16,484 bases of DNA, taken from NCBI GenBank assembly GCA_002393575.1, contig DGSN01000032.1, forward strand, positions 23,753 to 40,236, given 5' to 3'. The notes beneath the pieces are model-generated. The model did no database searches and was not told the DNA's origin. It worked only from the letters and a program-made list of their open reading frames with translations. The first letter of the stretch is position 1. The number at the start of each line of letters is the position of its first letter. Source of the DNA: Prevotellaceae bacterium UBA4361 (GTDB lineage Bacteria; Bacteroidota; Bacteroidia; Bacteroidales; Bacteroidaceae). This document shows, one piece after another, positions 1 to 7,382 of the stretch. Position numbers and translations under genes: made by a program.

Positions 1-55
1 TTCTGCCTCGTAGAGGCACTACAAAAGAACATCTTTTGTTATATCGAACTCACGT
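1..55 (-). repeat. Partial copy of inverted-repeat element A (one end)
   Basis: These 55 bases are the reverse complement of 2881-2935 with 4 mismatches. They end in the element terminus (read here as ...TATATCGAACTCACGT at 40-55). The rest of this copy would lie upstream of the window. It is in opposite orientation to the complete copy at 2877-3045, so the first two protein genes are bracketed by inverted copies. It is probably a non-autonomous, MITE- or REP-like element; no coding sequence is seen in it. Confidence 0.8.
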
Positions 56-102
56 ATCCTTGGTTCAAAAAACAACGTTTTCGTTTTTTCAAACATAGTC
101 AA

Positions 103-1392
103 ATGAAAAGCAGCTCATTCCTCATCGCAGCAACCAATTCGGGGTGCGGCAAGACAACCATCACCGTCGGCCTGCTTCGAGCCATGCAACGCAGAGGCAT
201 CCATGTCGGAGCCTTCAAGTGCGGACCCGACTACATCGACACCCAATACCACCAAATGGCAGCGGGCACGGAATCCGTCAACCTCGACTCACGCTTCGCC
301 AGCAAAGAACACCTGAAGCAAGTCTTTGCACACTATGCCAAGACAGTGAACGTGGTAGAAGGTGTGATGGGACTCTTCGACGGCTACGACCGACACTTCG
401 GCAGCACAGCAGAAATAGCTGCCATCCTCAACATCCCCGTCGTTCTCGTGATCAACGCACGAAGCATCGCATACAGCGCAGCCGCCATCATCCACGGATT
501 CAAAACCTTTCGCACAGACATTCATATAGCAGGAGTGATATTCAACCAAGTGGGAAGCGAGCGACACGCCGTCTTCCTCCAGCAGGCCTGCCGCGACACT
601 CAGACCCCATGCCTCGGATGCATACCACGACTCGAACAACTGCAAATGCCATCACGCCACCTTGGACTCTCACTCGAAAATCAGCAACACATCCAGCAAC
701 TCATAGAACGGGCTGCCGATGCCGTCGAAGCACACATACCCATCGAAACACTACTGCAGGAAACCCAAAGGACAAGGGGCAAAGGACAAGGAACAAAGGA
801 CAAGGAACAAGCTTCATCCTCAGCCCTCCGCATCGCAGTTGCTCGCGACTCCGCATTCAGTTTCACCTACCGAGAGAACATCGACCGCCTCAGGCAGATG
901 GGGGACGTCACCTTCTTCTCACCACTCACCGACAACACGATACCCCCCGACACCGACCTACTCTACCTGCCAGGAGGATACCCCGAATTCCACCTTCCAC
1001 AGCTCAGCAGCAACCATAGCATGAAGCAAAGCATACGCAACCACATCGAGCAAGGACGACGCTGCCTCGCTGAATGCGGAGGAATGATGTACCTCTGCAC
1101 CGCCATCATAGGCATCGACGGAAAACGCTACCCCATGACCGACATACTGCACCAAACCGCCACTCTACAAGACATGCGCCTCCACCTCGGCTACCGCCAA
1201 TGGAAAGGACACACCACACAAGGCAAGGCTTTCGCATTCCAAGGACACGAATTCCACTACTCACGCATCCTCGAAGAAGACAAGGAAACAAGCCCAAGCC
1301 CCACTCCACCCATCTACACCTACAAGAACCTCCGCGCATCATACATCCACCTCTACTGGGGAGACAAGAACCTACTACAGCTCTGGGAGTAA
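103..1392 (+). CDS. cbiA: Cobyrinate a,c-diamide synthase (CbiA/CobB family)
   Basis: This enzyme amidates the a and c side chains of cobyrinate with glutamine and ATP in cobalamin synthesis; it is cytosolic. At 429 residues it is near the usual family length. The N-terminal ATPase domain (about 1-190) has the P-loop TNSGCGKTT (11-19) and the EGVMGLFDG motif (86-94). The C-terminal class-I glutamine amidotransferase domain (about 243-429) has PGGYPE (290-295), the nucleophile Cys325 in AECGGMMYL, and His385 in GHEFHYS. The start at 103 places the P-loop where the family expects it. The linker at about 222-236 is a low-complexity Lys/Gly/Gln stretch encoded by a 14-bp tandem repeat. No other cobalamin gene is visible, so it is either isolated or the end of an operon that begins before the window. 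I see no B12 riboswitch in the 47 bases between the repeat end and the start. Confidence 0.95.
   Translation: MKSSSFLIAATNSGCGKTTITVGLLRAMQRRGIHVGAFKCGPDYIDTQYHQMAAGTESVNLDSRFASKEHLKQVFAHYAKTVNVVEGVMGLFDGYDRHFGSTAEIAAILNIPVVLVINARSIAYSAAAIIHGFKTFRTDIHIAGVIFNQVGSERHAVFLQQACRDTQTPCLGCIPRLEQLQMPSRHLGLSLENQQHIQQLIERAADAVEAHIPIETLLQETQRTRGKGQGTKDKEQASSSALRIAVARDSAFSFTYRENIDRLRQMGDVTFFSPLTDNTIPPDTDLLYLPGGYPEFHLPQLSSNHSMKQSIRNHIEQGRRCLAECGGMMYLCTAIIGIDGKRYPMTDILHQTATLQDMRLHLGYRQWKGHTTQGKAFAFQGHEFHYSRILEEDKETSPSPTPPIYTYKNLRASYIHLYWGDKNLLQLWE
766..807 (+). repeat. Three tandem 14-bp units inside the cbiA linker
   Basis: The unit CAAAGGACAAGGRR occurs at 766-779, 780-793 and 794-807; the last two copies are identical and the first differs at two bases. 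A partial CAAG follows. Because 14 is not a multiple of 3, each unit is read in a different frame and the three together add exactly 14 codons. It encodes the charged linker between the ATPase and amidotransferase domains. Confidence 0.9.
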
Positions 1393-1491
1393 AACAACAC
1401 TATCATAACTCATAGACACGAAAAGGGCATACAATTGAACTCAAGCTTTAAATAGGAAAGAGGATGAAGATGATTTTTTTCATGATATGGC

Positions 1492-1521
1492 TTTCGTTTC
1501 CCGAAATAATTAGTACCTTTG
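1492..1521 (+). promoter_or_regulatory. Bacteroidetes-type promoter for the PD40 gene
   Basis: TACCTTTG at 1514-1521 matches the Bacteroidetes -7 consensus TAnnTTTG. A weak -33-like TTTC lies at 1492-1495, about 18 bases upstream. The predicted transcription start is near 1528, giving a leader of about 43-67 bases. This is the only strong match to this consensus that I found in the intergenic regions. Confidence 0.6.
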
Positions 1522-1524
1522 CAG

Positions 1525-1558
1525 TGGAAGAAACGAACCGGCATGGTTCGGACTTCCA
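1525..1558 (+). promoter_or_regulatory. 5'-UTR stem-loop right after the promoter
   Basis: CGAACC (1534-1539) pairs with GGTTCG (1545-1550) across the loop GGCAT. Below a small internal loop (AAA / GA), TGGAAG (1525-1530) pairs with CTTCCA (1553-1558), for 12 base pairs in total. It lies about where transcription should begin, so the mRNA would start with this hairpin. No T-tract follows, so it is not an intrinsic terminator. A role in mRNA stability or translation is inference. Confidence 0.5.
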
Positions 1559-1570
1559 TTTCGAATCGTT

Positions 1571-2824
1571 ATGTATCTGAAAAACGGACTCTCTATGAAG
1601 TATTACCTGCTATTGGCTTATCTCGTTATCTGTCCCGCTTTAGCCTGTGCCCAGGGGACGTTCCCCATTGTCAACATTGACTCGACCGCGGCGGGTGTCT
1701 GCCTCAGCCAACTCAACTACGCGCGTGCAGAGTCGCTCATCCGAAAAGAAATGGCAACGGCAAAAAGACAAAAGAAACCGACCGAAAGGATGGAGCTGCT
1801 GCTGAAGCAATGCAACAAGGGGAAGGCGATGCTTCGCAACACGGACAGGGTGGTGGTGGTAGATTCAACCGTGTTGCCGAAGCAGGAATTTCTTTCGGCA
1901 TACATGTTCAGCCCCGAAGTGGGGAGCATCACGATGGACAACAATGGGCAATCAACTTGCTACACCAGCGAGTTGGGGAACCGGACAATCCGTGTACGTC
2001 CAACTAACGACTCCATCCTTGCTCTGCAAATGCTGTATGGCGACTCGGGAACGCTGAGCACGGCGAACGGAAGCTTCGTGAAGGGCTTAGATGTGACGGG
2101 CGACACGAACTATCCGTTCATGATGATGGACGGGGTGACACTGTACTTTGCTGCGGCAGACAAGGAGGGACTTGGGCATTACGACCTCTACGTGACGCGT
2201 TTTGACGCTGAATCAGGCTCTTTCTACGCTGCCGAGAACCTGGGATTCCCTTACAACTCATACGCAAACGACTACTTACTGGTGATTGACGAACTGAACG
2301 GCGTGGGATGGTTCGCTTCCGACCGCTATCAACCTGAAGGGATGGTGTGCGTCTATACGTTCATCCCGAATGCCAGCAGGCATCCCGTAGATTTCGAGAA
2401 CACGGACGCAAGCGTTGTGACTGAATGGGCGACTCTTCGCCCCATCCGCTCAACGTGGACGGCCGAGAACGAGCCTCAGCGCATCAGTGTGCGCCAGCGA
2501 CTTGCGCTGCGTTCGGCAGATGCCGACCAAGGAGGAAAGGGCGATTTCGAACTGGTCGTCAACGACCTCTATACTTATTCGCGCTTTTCCGACTTCCGCA
2601 ACGCAGAGGCTCGGGAACTCTGCAAGGAATGGGTACAGAAACGGAAGAACCTCAATGCCCTCTCGACGCAGTTGGACGAGCTGCGCAGTTCTTTCGCCAA
2701 CTCCAACCGCACGAAGCAGAACGGCATGCGCCAGCAAATCCTCGACCTTGAGAAACGTGTAGAACAACTGGCACACGAGGTGGCGCAGGCAGAAAAGGAC
2801 ATCAGAAGGAAGGAACTGCAATGA
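1571..2824 (+). CDS. Secreted PD40 (WD40-like) repeat protein with C-terminal coiled coil
   Basis: I do not recognise a named family for the whole protein. It has a signal peptide (hydrophobic core at about 11-22, likely signal peptidase I cleavage after ACA near residue 27; the local PALAC is not a proper lipobox). The middle looks like PD40/TolB-type beta-propeller blades: NYPFMMMDGVTLYFAAAD with HYDLYVTRFD (180-212), then a second blade around 230-265 with GVGWFASDR. The last 70 or so residues (346-417) are charged and heptad-like, with LDELRSSF and LEKRVEQLAHEVAQAEKDI, and probably form a coiled coil. Such proteins act in the periplasm or at the outer membrane of Bacteroidetes, often with OmpA-type or secretion proteins. 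The long start (1571) and the ATG at 1595 (MKYYLLLAY) are both possible; 1595 gives a more typical signal peptide. Confidence 0.8.
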   Translation: MYLKNGLSMKYYLLLAYLVICPALACAQGTFPIVNIDSTAAGVCLSQLNYARAESLIRKEMATAKRQKKPTERMELLLKQCNKGKAMLRNTDRVVVVDSTVLPKQEFLSAYMFSPEVGSITMDNNGQSTCYTSELGNRTIRVRPTNDSILALQMLYGDSGTLSTANGSFVKGLDVTGDTNYPFMMMDGVTLYFAAADKEGLGHYDLYVTRFDAESGSFYAAENLGFPYNSYANDYLLVIDELNGVGWFASDRYQPEGMVCVYTFIPNASRHPVDFENTDASVVTEWATLRPIRSTWTAENEPQRISVRQRLALRSADADQGGKGDFELVVNDLYTYSRFSDFRNAEARELCKEWVQKRKNLNALSTQLDELRSSFANSNRTKQNGMRQQILDLEKRVEQLAHEVAQAEKDIRRKELQ

Positions 2825-2876
2825 GTGAAAAGCCTAGATGAAGTACAAGGTACAATTTACTAAGTACAATCAGGGA

Positions 2877-3045
2877 TTTAACGTGAGTTCGATATAACAT
2901 AATAAGTTCTTTTGTAGTGACTCTACGAGGCAGAAATCTAACAAATCTATTCAAAATCTCTCAAAATCTCATTCATATTTATATGATTTGAGAAGATTTG
3001 TGAGATTTCTCGCGAAGCGACTCCTTATACCGAACTGACGTTAAA
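2877..3045. repeat. Complete copy of MITE/REP-like element A with 22-bp terminal inverted repeats
   Basis: The left end (2877-2898, beginning TTTAACGTGAGTTCGATA) and the right end (3024-3045) are inverted repeats matching at 19 of 22 positions. The interior is AT-rich and partly self-complementary (runs of AAATCTC on the left against GAGATTT on the right), so the RNA or single strand could fold into a long hairpin. TTAA flanks the core on both sides (2878-2881 and 3041-3044). It could be a 4-bp target duplication, but since TTAA is its own inverse it could equally be part of the inverted repeat. The left 55 bases recur inverted at 1-55, and the right 46 bases recur inverted at 16439-16484. 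No ORF lies inside. The element separates the PD40 gene from the phosphorylase gene. Confidence 0.8.
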
Positions 3046-3106
3046 TTAAGGCTTTTAGCTCTCTAAGATATTTAACTATTAACTGACCTAAATTCAAGGT
3101 TTTATC

Positions 3107-3988
3107 ATGAAAAAGACATTTCCAGCTTCAGAGCTCATCATCAATGCGGACGGCTCGGTTTTCCATTTGCATGTGCGCCCCGAGCAACTGGCAGACAAGA
3201 TTATCCTCTGCGGTGATCCAGGACGTGTGGATACGGTTGCTACACATTTCGACACGAAGGAATGCGACATACAGAGTCGCGAGTTTCACACCATCACTGG
3301 CAGCTACAAGGGAAAGCGCATAAGTGTTATTTCCACGGGCATCGGCTGCGACAACTGCGACATAGTGATGAACGAGATTGACGCACTCAAAAACATCGAT
3401 TTCGAAACGCGCACAGAGAAGGAGCAGCTGACTTCGCTCGAAATTGTGCGAATCGGCACGACTGGCGGTTTGCAAGCTTATACTCCGATTGGCACTTTCA
3501 TCATTTCCGAGAAATCCATTGGCTTTGACGGCTTACTTAACTTTTATGCAGGACGAGACGAAGTGTGTGACCTTGAATTCGAGAAGGCGTTCACGGAGCA
3601 TCTTCACTGGAACCACCGCTTGCTCCATGCTCCTTACGTCATCGACAATTCGAAGGAACTCATCGACCGCATCTATTCGCCTGAACTTGGCATGGTGAAA
3701 GGTGTTACCATCGCTTGCGGTGGTTTTTACGGACCCCAAGGACGACAACTACGCATACCACTTGCCGACCCTGAACAAAACGAGAAGGTGGAATCCTTCG
3801 AATACAAGGGCTATCGCATCACGAACTTCGAAATGGAATCATCGGCCATCGCTGGTCTCGCTGCCCTGCTCGGACACCGCGCCATGACGGTTTGCATGGT
3901 GATTGCCAATCGTCGTACACTGGAAGCCAACTCTGGATACAAGAACCAAATCGACGACCTCATTCGCATTGTCCTCGACAGAATTTAG
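3107..3988 (+). CDS. Nucleoside phosphorylase, uridine phosphorylase-like (PNP_UDP_1 family)
   Basis: This enzyme performs phosphorolysis of a nucleoside, probably uridine, to base and ribose-1-phosphate in cytosolic salvage. The 293-residue protein has the phosphate-binding CGDPGRVD (35-42), the ISTGIGCDNCD loop (75-85), the RIGTTGG strand and the ribose-binding FEMES (Met243, Glu244) typical of the family. The GCDNCD version of the loop, where E. coli-type enzymes have GGPS, fits the Bacteroidetes branch. The exact substrate is inferred from overall similarity. The gene stands alone between two non-coding repeat elements. No clear -7 box was found in the 60 bases upstream. Confidence 0.88.
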   Translation: MKKTFPASELIINADGSVFHLHVRPEQLADKIILCGDPGRVDTVATHFDTKECDIQSREFHTITGSYKGKRISVISTGIGCDNCDIVMNEIDALKNIDFETRTEKEQLTSLEIVRIGTTGGLQAYTPIGTFIISEKSIGFDGLLNFYAGRDEVCDLEFEKAFTEHLHWNHRLLHAPYVIDNSKELIDRIYSPELGMVKGVTIACGGFYGPQGRQLRIPLADPEQNEKVESFEYKGYRITNFEMESSAIAGLAALLGHRAMTVCMVIANRRTLEANSGYKNQIDDLIRIVLDRI

Positions 3989-4027
3989 GAACAATGAAAT
4001 AATAACTTGGTATAAATGACATGATTC

Positions 4028-4194
4028 TTTAGGAAAGGAACCACGAATTGCACGAATTTTCACTAATTATTCTTAAACTATTATTTAACCAAATTTCACG
4101 AACAAAAAAATGCTTGCATTTTTAAATTAGAGAAATTGGCTACGCCGAGCTGAAGGTTCGTTTAATTCGTGCAATTCGTGGTTTCTTTCCTAAA
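4028..4194. repeat. MITE-like element B with 31-bp terminal inverted repeats
   Basis: The left end 4028-4058 and right end 4164-4194 are inverted repeats matching at 30 of 31 positions; the shared core reads AACCACGAATTGCACGAATT. The whole is 167 bp, nearly the length of element A, but the ends are unrelated. The interior is AT-rich with a central palindrome (AAAAATGC at 4106-4113, GCATTTTT at 4116-4123) and no ORF. Repeats built on CACGAATT motifs are, to my knowledge, common between genes in Bacteroidetes. It fills most of the gap between the phosphorylase gene and mnmE. Confidence 0.75.
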
Positions 4195-4251
4195 AAAACG
4201 TACCAACTTCCTTTTTTACGATTACTTAAAATTCATCAACTCCTCTCAGCC

Positions 4252-5619
4252 ATGCACGATACCATTTGCGCTCCCTCCACGCCAGCTGGAGGTGCTATAG
4301 GAATCATACGAGTCAGCGGACCTCAATCCATAGAGTTCGCTGACCGCTTTTTCACATCCCCTTTTAGACAGCCTCTGGCTACAGCTAAAGGACAGACTCT
4401 CCATTTTGGTACATTGACAGATGCTGACGGAAACATCATCGACGAAGTGCTACTGAGCCTGTTTCGAGCACCACACAGCTACACGGGCGAGGATGCCATA
4501 GAGATTTCGTGTCATGGTTCTCGCTTCATCATGAATGCCATCATGGAGCGACTCATTCAACTCGGTTGCCGCCAAGCACAACCAGGCGAATACACAAAGC
4601 GCGCTTTCCTCAATGGGAAAATCGACCTCAGCCAAGCAGAAGCTGTTGCCGATCTCATTGCATCAAACAGCCGTGCTTCCCATCGAACAGCCATGTCACA
4701 ACTGCGGGGACATTTCTCGTCTGAACTTTCACAGCTACGAGAACATCTACTAAAACTCACCTCTCTCCTCGAACTGGAACTGGATTTCTCGGAGCATGAA
4801 GATTTGGAATTCGCTGACCGCAGTGAATTGCTCCACTTAGCTCAATCCATCAGTGACCATATATCCCAACTGATTCGCTCTTTTCGAACAGGGCAAGCCA
4901 TCAAGCAGGGAATCCCTGTGGCAATTGTCGGGAAGACAAACGTAGGGAAGAGTACACTTTTGAACCAACTGCTACACGATGAGCGTGCCATCGTTTCGGA
5001 CATTCATGGCACGACCCGTGATGTGATTGAGGACACAACCGACATCAATGGCATCACCTTCCGTTTCATCGACACAGCTGGAATTCGACAAACCACCGAC
5101 ACGGTGGAGTCGCTTGGCATAGAACGCACTTACAAGAAAATCGGTGAAGCCAGCATTATCCTCTGGGTGATTGATGAGCAACCAGAACCAAAAGACATTG
5201 CTGAAATACAACGCCTCACCGAAGAAAAATCGCTCATCATCGTACAGAACAAAATCGACAAGGACAACCACCGCTTTTCTGTGACAACACTCTCGCACTC
5301 TGTTCCTTACATCCCCATTTCTGCCAAACAGTGTTCAGGCATATCGGAACTTGAATCAGCCATTTATTCAGCTGCCCACCTTGACAACTGGCAGGAAAAC
5401 ACCACCATCATCACACATGCCCGTCATTATGAAGCTCTTCTTAGAGCCAAAGAATCCCTGTCGCGCGTCATCAACGGGCTCCAAAACCAGCTCTACTCCG
5501 ACCTCCTTGCGGAAGACCTCCGCATCACACTCTCCCACCTTGGCGACATCACTGGCGGCACCATCACTCCCAACGAAACTTTGCAAAACATCTTCAAGAA
5601 TTTTTGCGTGGGAAAGTAG
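4252..5619 (+). CDS. mnmE: tRNA uridine-5-carboxymethylaminomethyl(34) synthesis GTPase MnmE
   Basis: With MnmG, this protein installs the cmnm5 group on U34 of certain tRNAs, using 5,10-methylene-tetrahydrofolate and GTP hydrolysis. The 455-residue protein has the full architecture: an N-terminal folate-binding domain starting DTICAPSTPAGGAIGIIRVSG; a helical domain; an inserted G domain (about 220-375) with GKTNVGKS (G1), the TTRD switch (G2), DTAG (G3) and NKID (G4); and the C-terminal FCVGK (451-455) carrying the catalytic Cys of the C-x-G-K signature. The start gives the conserved N terminus. It is the last plus-strand gene and converges on the thioredoxin-like gene across a 187-bp gap. 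Confidence 0.97.
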   Translation: MHDTICAPSTPAGGAIGIIRVSGPQSIEFADRFFTSPFRQPLATAKGQTLHFGTLTDADGNIIDEVLLSLFRAPHSYTGEDAIEISCHGSRFIMNAIMERLIQLGCRQAQPGEYTKRAFLNGKIDLSQAEAVADLIASNSRASHRTAMSQLRGHFSSELSQLREHLLKLTSLLELELDFSEHEDLEFADRSELLHLAQSISDHISQLIRSFRTGQAIKQGIPVAIVGKTNVGKSTLLNQLLHDERAIVSDIHGTTRDVIEDTTDINGITFRFIDTAGIRQTTDTVESLGIERTYKKIGEASIILWVIDEQPEPKDIAEIQRLTEEKSLIIVQNKIDKDNHRFSVTTLSHSVPYIPISAKQCSGISELESAIYSAAHLDNWQENTTIITHARHYEALLRAKESLSRVINGLQNQLYSDLLAEDLRITLSHLGDITGGTITPNETLQNIFKNFCVGK

Positions 5620-5806
5620 ATTCTGCGTGGCAAATGCACCTTTGGCGATCTGACAGTTGAGTTCTGCCAGAAGTTCCAATTATACCAAAAGAACCAAAAT
5701 TATGTGCTAAGACACCTTATGAGTATGCTGGGACGGAGTACGCCGATTCCCGAGCTACGCTCGCCTACCCGTAGCCTTTCCATGGTGATGATAAACTTGG
5801 GTAATG

Positions 5807-6133
5807 TCATAAGACGCAAACTTCTTCTAATTGATTGATCTTTCGATCCAGTTCCACAATGTCGATGAACCCAGAGGCACGACACACCTCCCTGCCATCA
5901 AGCAAGAGCAATACGGTGGGACCAGAATAGACAAGGAAGCGACCGGCAATAAGCGGTTCCTCAATGATGTCAGTATAGAAAGCCTCCAACTTGGAATGGT
6001 TTTCGGCCATTCTCCGAACCTTGTCGAGCATAACATTGCAAACGCCACAATCAAGTGACTTTATATAAAATAGGCAGAACCGATGGTTGCTGATAGATTG
6101 CTCTATGTCGTTGATGTTCGTCAGATGGTTCAT
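5807..6133 (-). CDS. Thioredoxin-like protein
   Basis: A 108-residue single-domain thioredoxin fold. The redox motif is Cys29-Gly-Val-Cys32 in SLDCGVCNVM rather than the classic WCGPC, and the cis-proline loop is SGPTVLLLLDG (Pro72). It has no signal peptide and is probably cytosolic. CxxC proteins of this size reduce disulfides or serve particular partners; the partner is unknown. It starts 8 bp after the DUF5131 gene and so is probably co-transcribed with it. It is the last gene of the minus-strand run, and no convincing terminator follows. Confidence 0.85.
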   Translation of the reverse strand: MNHLTNINDIEQSISNHRFCLFYIKSLDCGVCNVMLDKVRRMAENHSKLEAFYTDIIEEPLIAGRFLVYSGPTVLLLLDGREVCRASGFIDIVELDRKINQLEEVCVL

Positions 6134-6141
6134 ATTGTATA

Positions 6142-6939
6142 TTATTTCTTGTCGGTATTAATCCCCGCCCGATGTGCCTGTCGCATCTGTTGGTCACGGG
6201 GAATATGATAAAGTCGGCCATCCTTGCGGAATGTAGCTCCGGTCTGCTTGAAGTGGAACGGCACATCGGCCTTAATGCATTGCTCACGGATGTTTAGAAC
6301 CCAGTCATAGTCACATACACGGGCATCACGTCCAGACTCGCCACCAACAGTTACTTGCTCACACCAAGAGCCAAGGCCATCATGGAAATCTATGGTTTCT
6401 AACAGAGGTTCGCAGATAATGGCTTTGTGACGGATGGGCAGTTCCTTGAAGATTGGCAGACGCTCATCTGTGCGTCGCTGGTTCTCCATCGTGCAGCAGA
6501 TGGTCACGTTCTCATAGCCGTCACCCCAATCCTCTGGCAGACATTGTGCAATACGCTCTGGTCGCTTCGTAACCATGTAGAAATGGAGGTCACTCCGTCT
6601 TTTTATCATCAGCCATGCATCTTCCCGCCATTCGTCCGCTTCCTTGATGAAGAAATCTGAGGTGAAGCACGTCCACATGAGCGTACCCGAAGGAACCTTC
6701 CAGTTGCCTTGTCGGTCTCGTCGTACGGGTAGATTGAACGTAGAGGTCTTCGTCACGACATTAGAGTCCTTCTCAAACTCCGCATCGCGCCTGAACACAT
6801 AGCAATGCTGGCAGCCCTCGCTCTTCTTATGGCATCCATGCCATAGGTTCCACATTTGACCTTCGGTCTTCTTCGATCGCGACTCGGCAAAGCCCGAACA
6901 TGTTCGGCTCTGCTCTCGCTGCTCTCTCATTTCACTCAT
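6142..6939 (-). CDS. DUF5131 family protein (phage Gp37/Gp68-like, putative radical-SAM-type)
   Basis: The family signature begins at MWNLWHGCHKKSEGCQHCY: a Cys-x6-Cys-x2-Cys cluster (Cys36, Cys43, Cys46 in the long form) like those that bind a 4Fe-4S cluster in radical-SAM-type proteins. Later blocks are MWTCFTSDFF, TKRPERI, ENVTICCTMENQ, CEPLLE, GGESG and HFKQTG, all typical of the family. The biochemical function is not established. Homologues occur in phages and in bacterial genomes. The longest start (6939) adds 28 residues of low-complexity sequence before the conserved Met; the ATG at 6855 matches the usual family N terminus and may be the real start. It lies between the FKBP gene (44 bp upstream) and the thioredoxin gene (8 bp downstream). 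Confidence 0.85.
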   Translation of the reverse strand: MSEMREQREQSRTCSGFAESRSKKTEGQMWNLWHGCHKKSEGCQHCYVFRRDAEFEKDSNVVTKTSTFNLPVRRDRQGNWKVPSGTLMWTCFTSDFFIKEADEWREDAWLMIKRRSDLHFYMVTKRPERIAQCLPEDWGDGYENVTICCTMENQRRTDERLPIFKELPIRHKAIICEPLLETIDFHDGLGSWCEQVTVGGESGRDARVCDYDWVLNIREQCIKADVPFHFKQTGATFRKDGRLYHIPRDQQMRQAHRAGINTDKK

Positions 6940-6983
6940 CCTTATTCATTACATTTGTGTCTTAGGATTCTTGCAGAACCAAT

Positions 6984-7382
6984 TTATGCTATTCCTAAAA
7001 GTTCAATTTCAAATATAAGCGTCGAACCACCGGGGATGCTTGGCTGAGAGAATTTGCCATAGCCCATTTCTGCTGGGATATACACCTTCCACTTGTCACC
7101 AATGTGCATCTGCTGCATGGCAATAATCCAACCTTCAATGAGGTCACATAGCCTACAAGCCAACGGCACACCGCCACGGCTACTGTCGAACGTCTTGCCG
7201 TTGATGGTCTTGCCCGTATAGTGAGCCGTCACGATACTTCTCACACTGGGCTTGGCACTTTGGGCATTACCCTCTGCTAACACCTTATAATATATTCCTT
7301 TCGGAAGTGCCTTCATGCCCTCCTCCTTGGCTTTTGCCTCCAGCCAATCCTTGTTGGCCAGTGCGTATTCACGTTTATTCAT
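6984..7382 (-). CDS. FKBP-type peptidyl-prolyl cis-trans isomerase
   Basis: A 132-residue protein with a short helical N terminus (about 1-30) and one FKBP domain (about 40-132). Active-site and fold motifs are visible: AHYTGK, KTFDSS, GWIIAMQQMHIGDKW, YIPAEMGYG and the C-terminal PGGSTLIFEIELL. It would catalyse proline isomerisation or act as a chaperone. It has no signal peptide, so it is cytosolic. Its start overlaps the end of the SDR gene by 8 bases, which suggests translational coupling. Parts of this gene recur as a deleted remnant at 16394-16438. Confidence 0.92.
   Translation of the reverse strand: MNKREYALANKDWLEAKAKEEGMKALPKGIYYKVLAEGNAQSAKPSVRSIVTAHYTGKTINGKTFDSSRGGVPLACRLCDLIEGWIIAMQQMHIGDKWKVYIPAEMGYGKFSQPSIPGGSTLIFEIELLGIA

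Noticed and set aside
56..102. B12 riboswitch or promoter before cbiA
   Set aside because: The space is too short for a cobalamin riboswitch, and only an A/T inverted repeat (AAAAAAC 67-73, GTTTTTT 83-89) is visible, with no -7 box.
2841..2870. Direct repeats of AAGTACAA after the PD40 gene
   Set aside because: Only two short copies with a small GTAC palindrome; too little to call an element.
5620..5806. A 61-codon minus-strand frame and a small hairpin (GCTACG 5754-5759, CGTAGC 5770-5775) in the convergent gap between mnmE and the thioredoxin gene
   Set aside because: The frame runs across the thioredoxin coding end, matches nothing I recognise and has no start signal. The hairpin lacks a T-tract on either strand, so I do not call a gene or a terminator.
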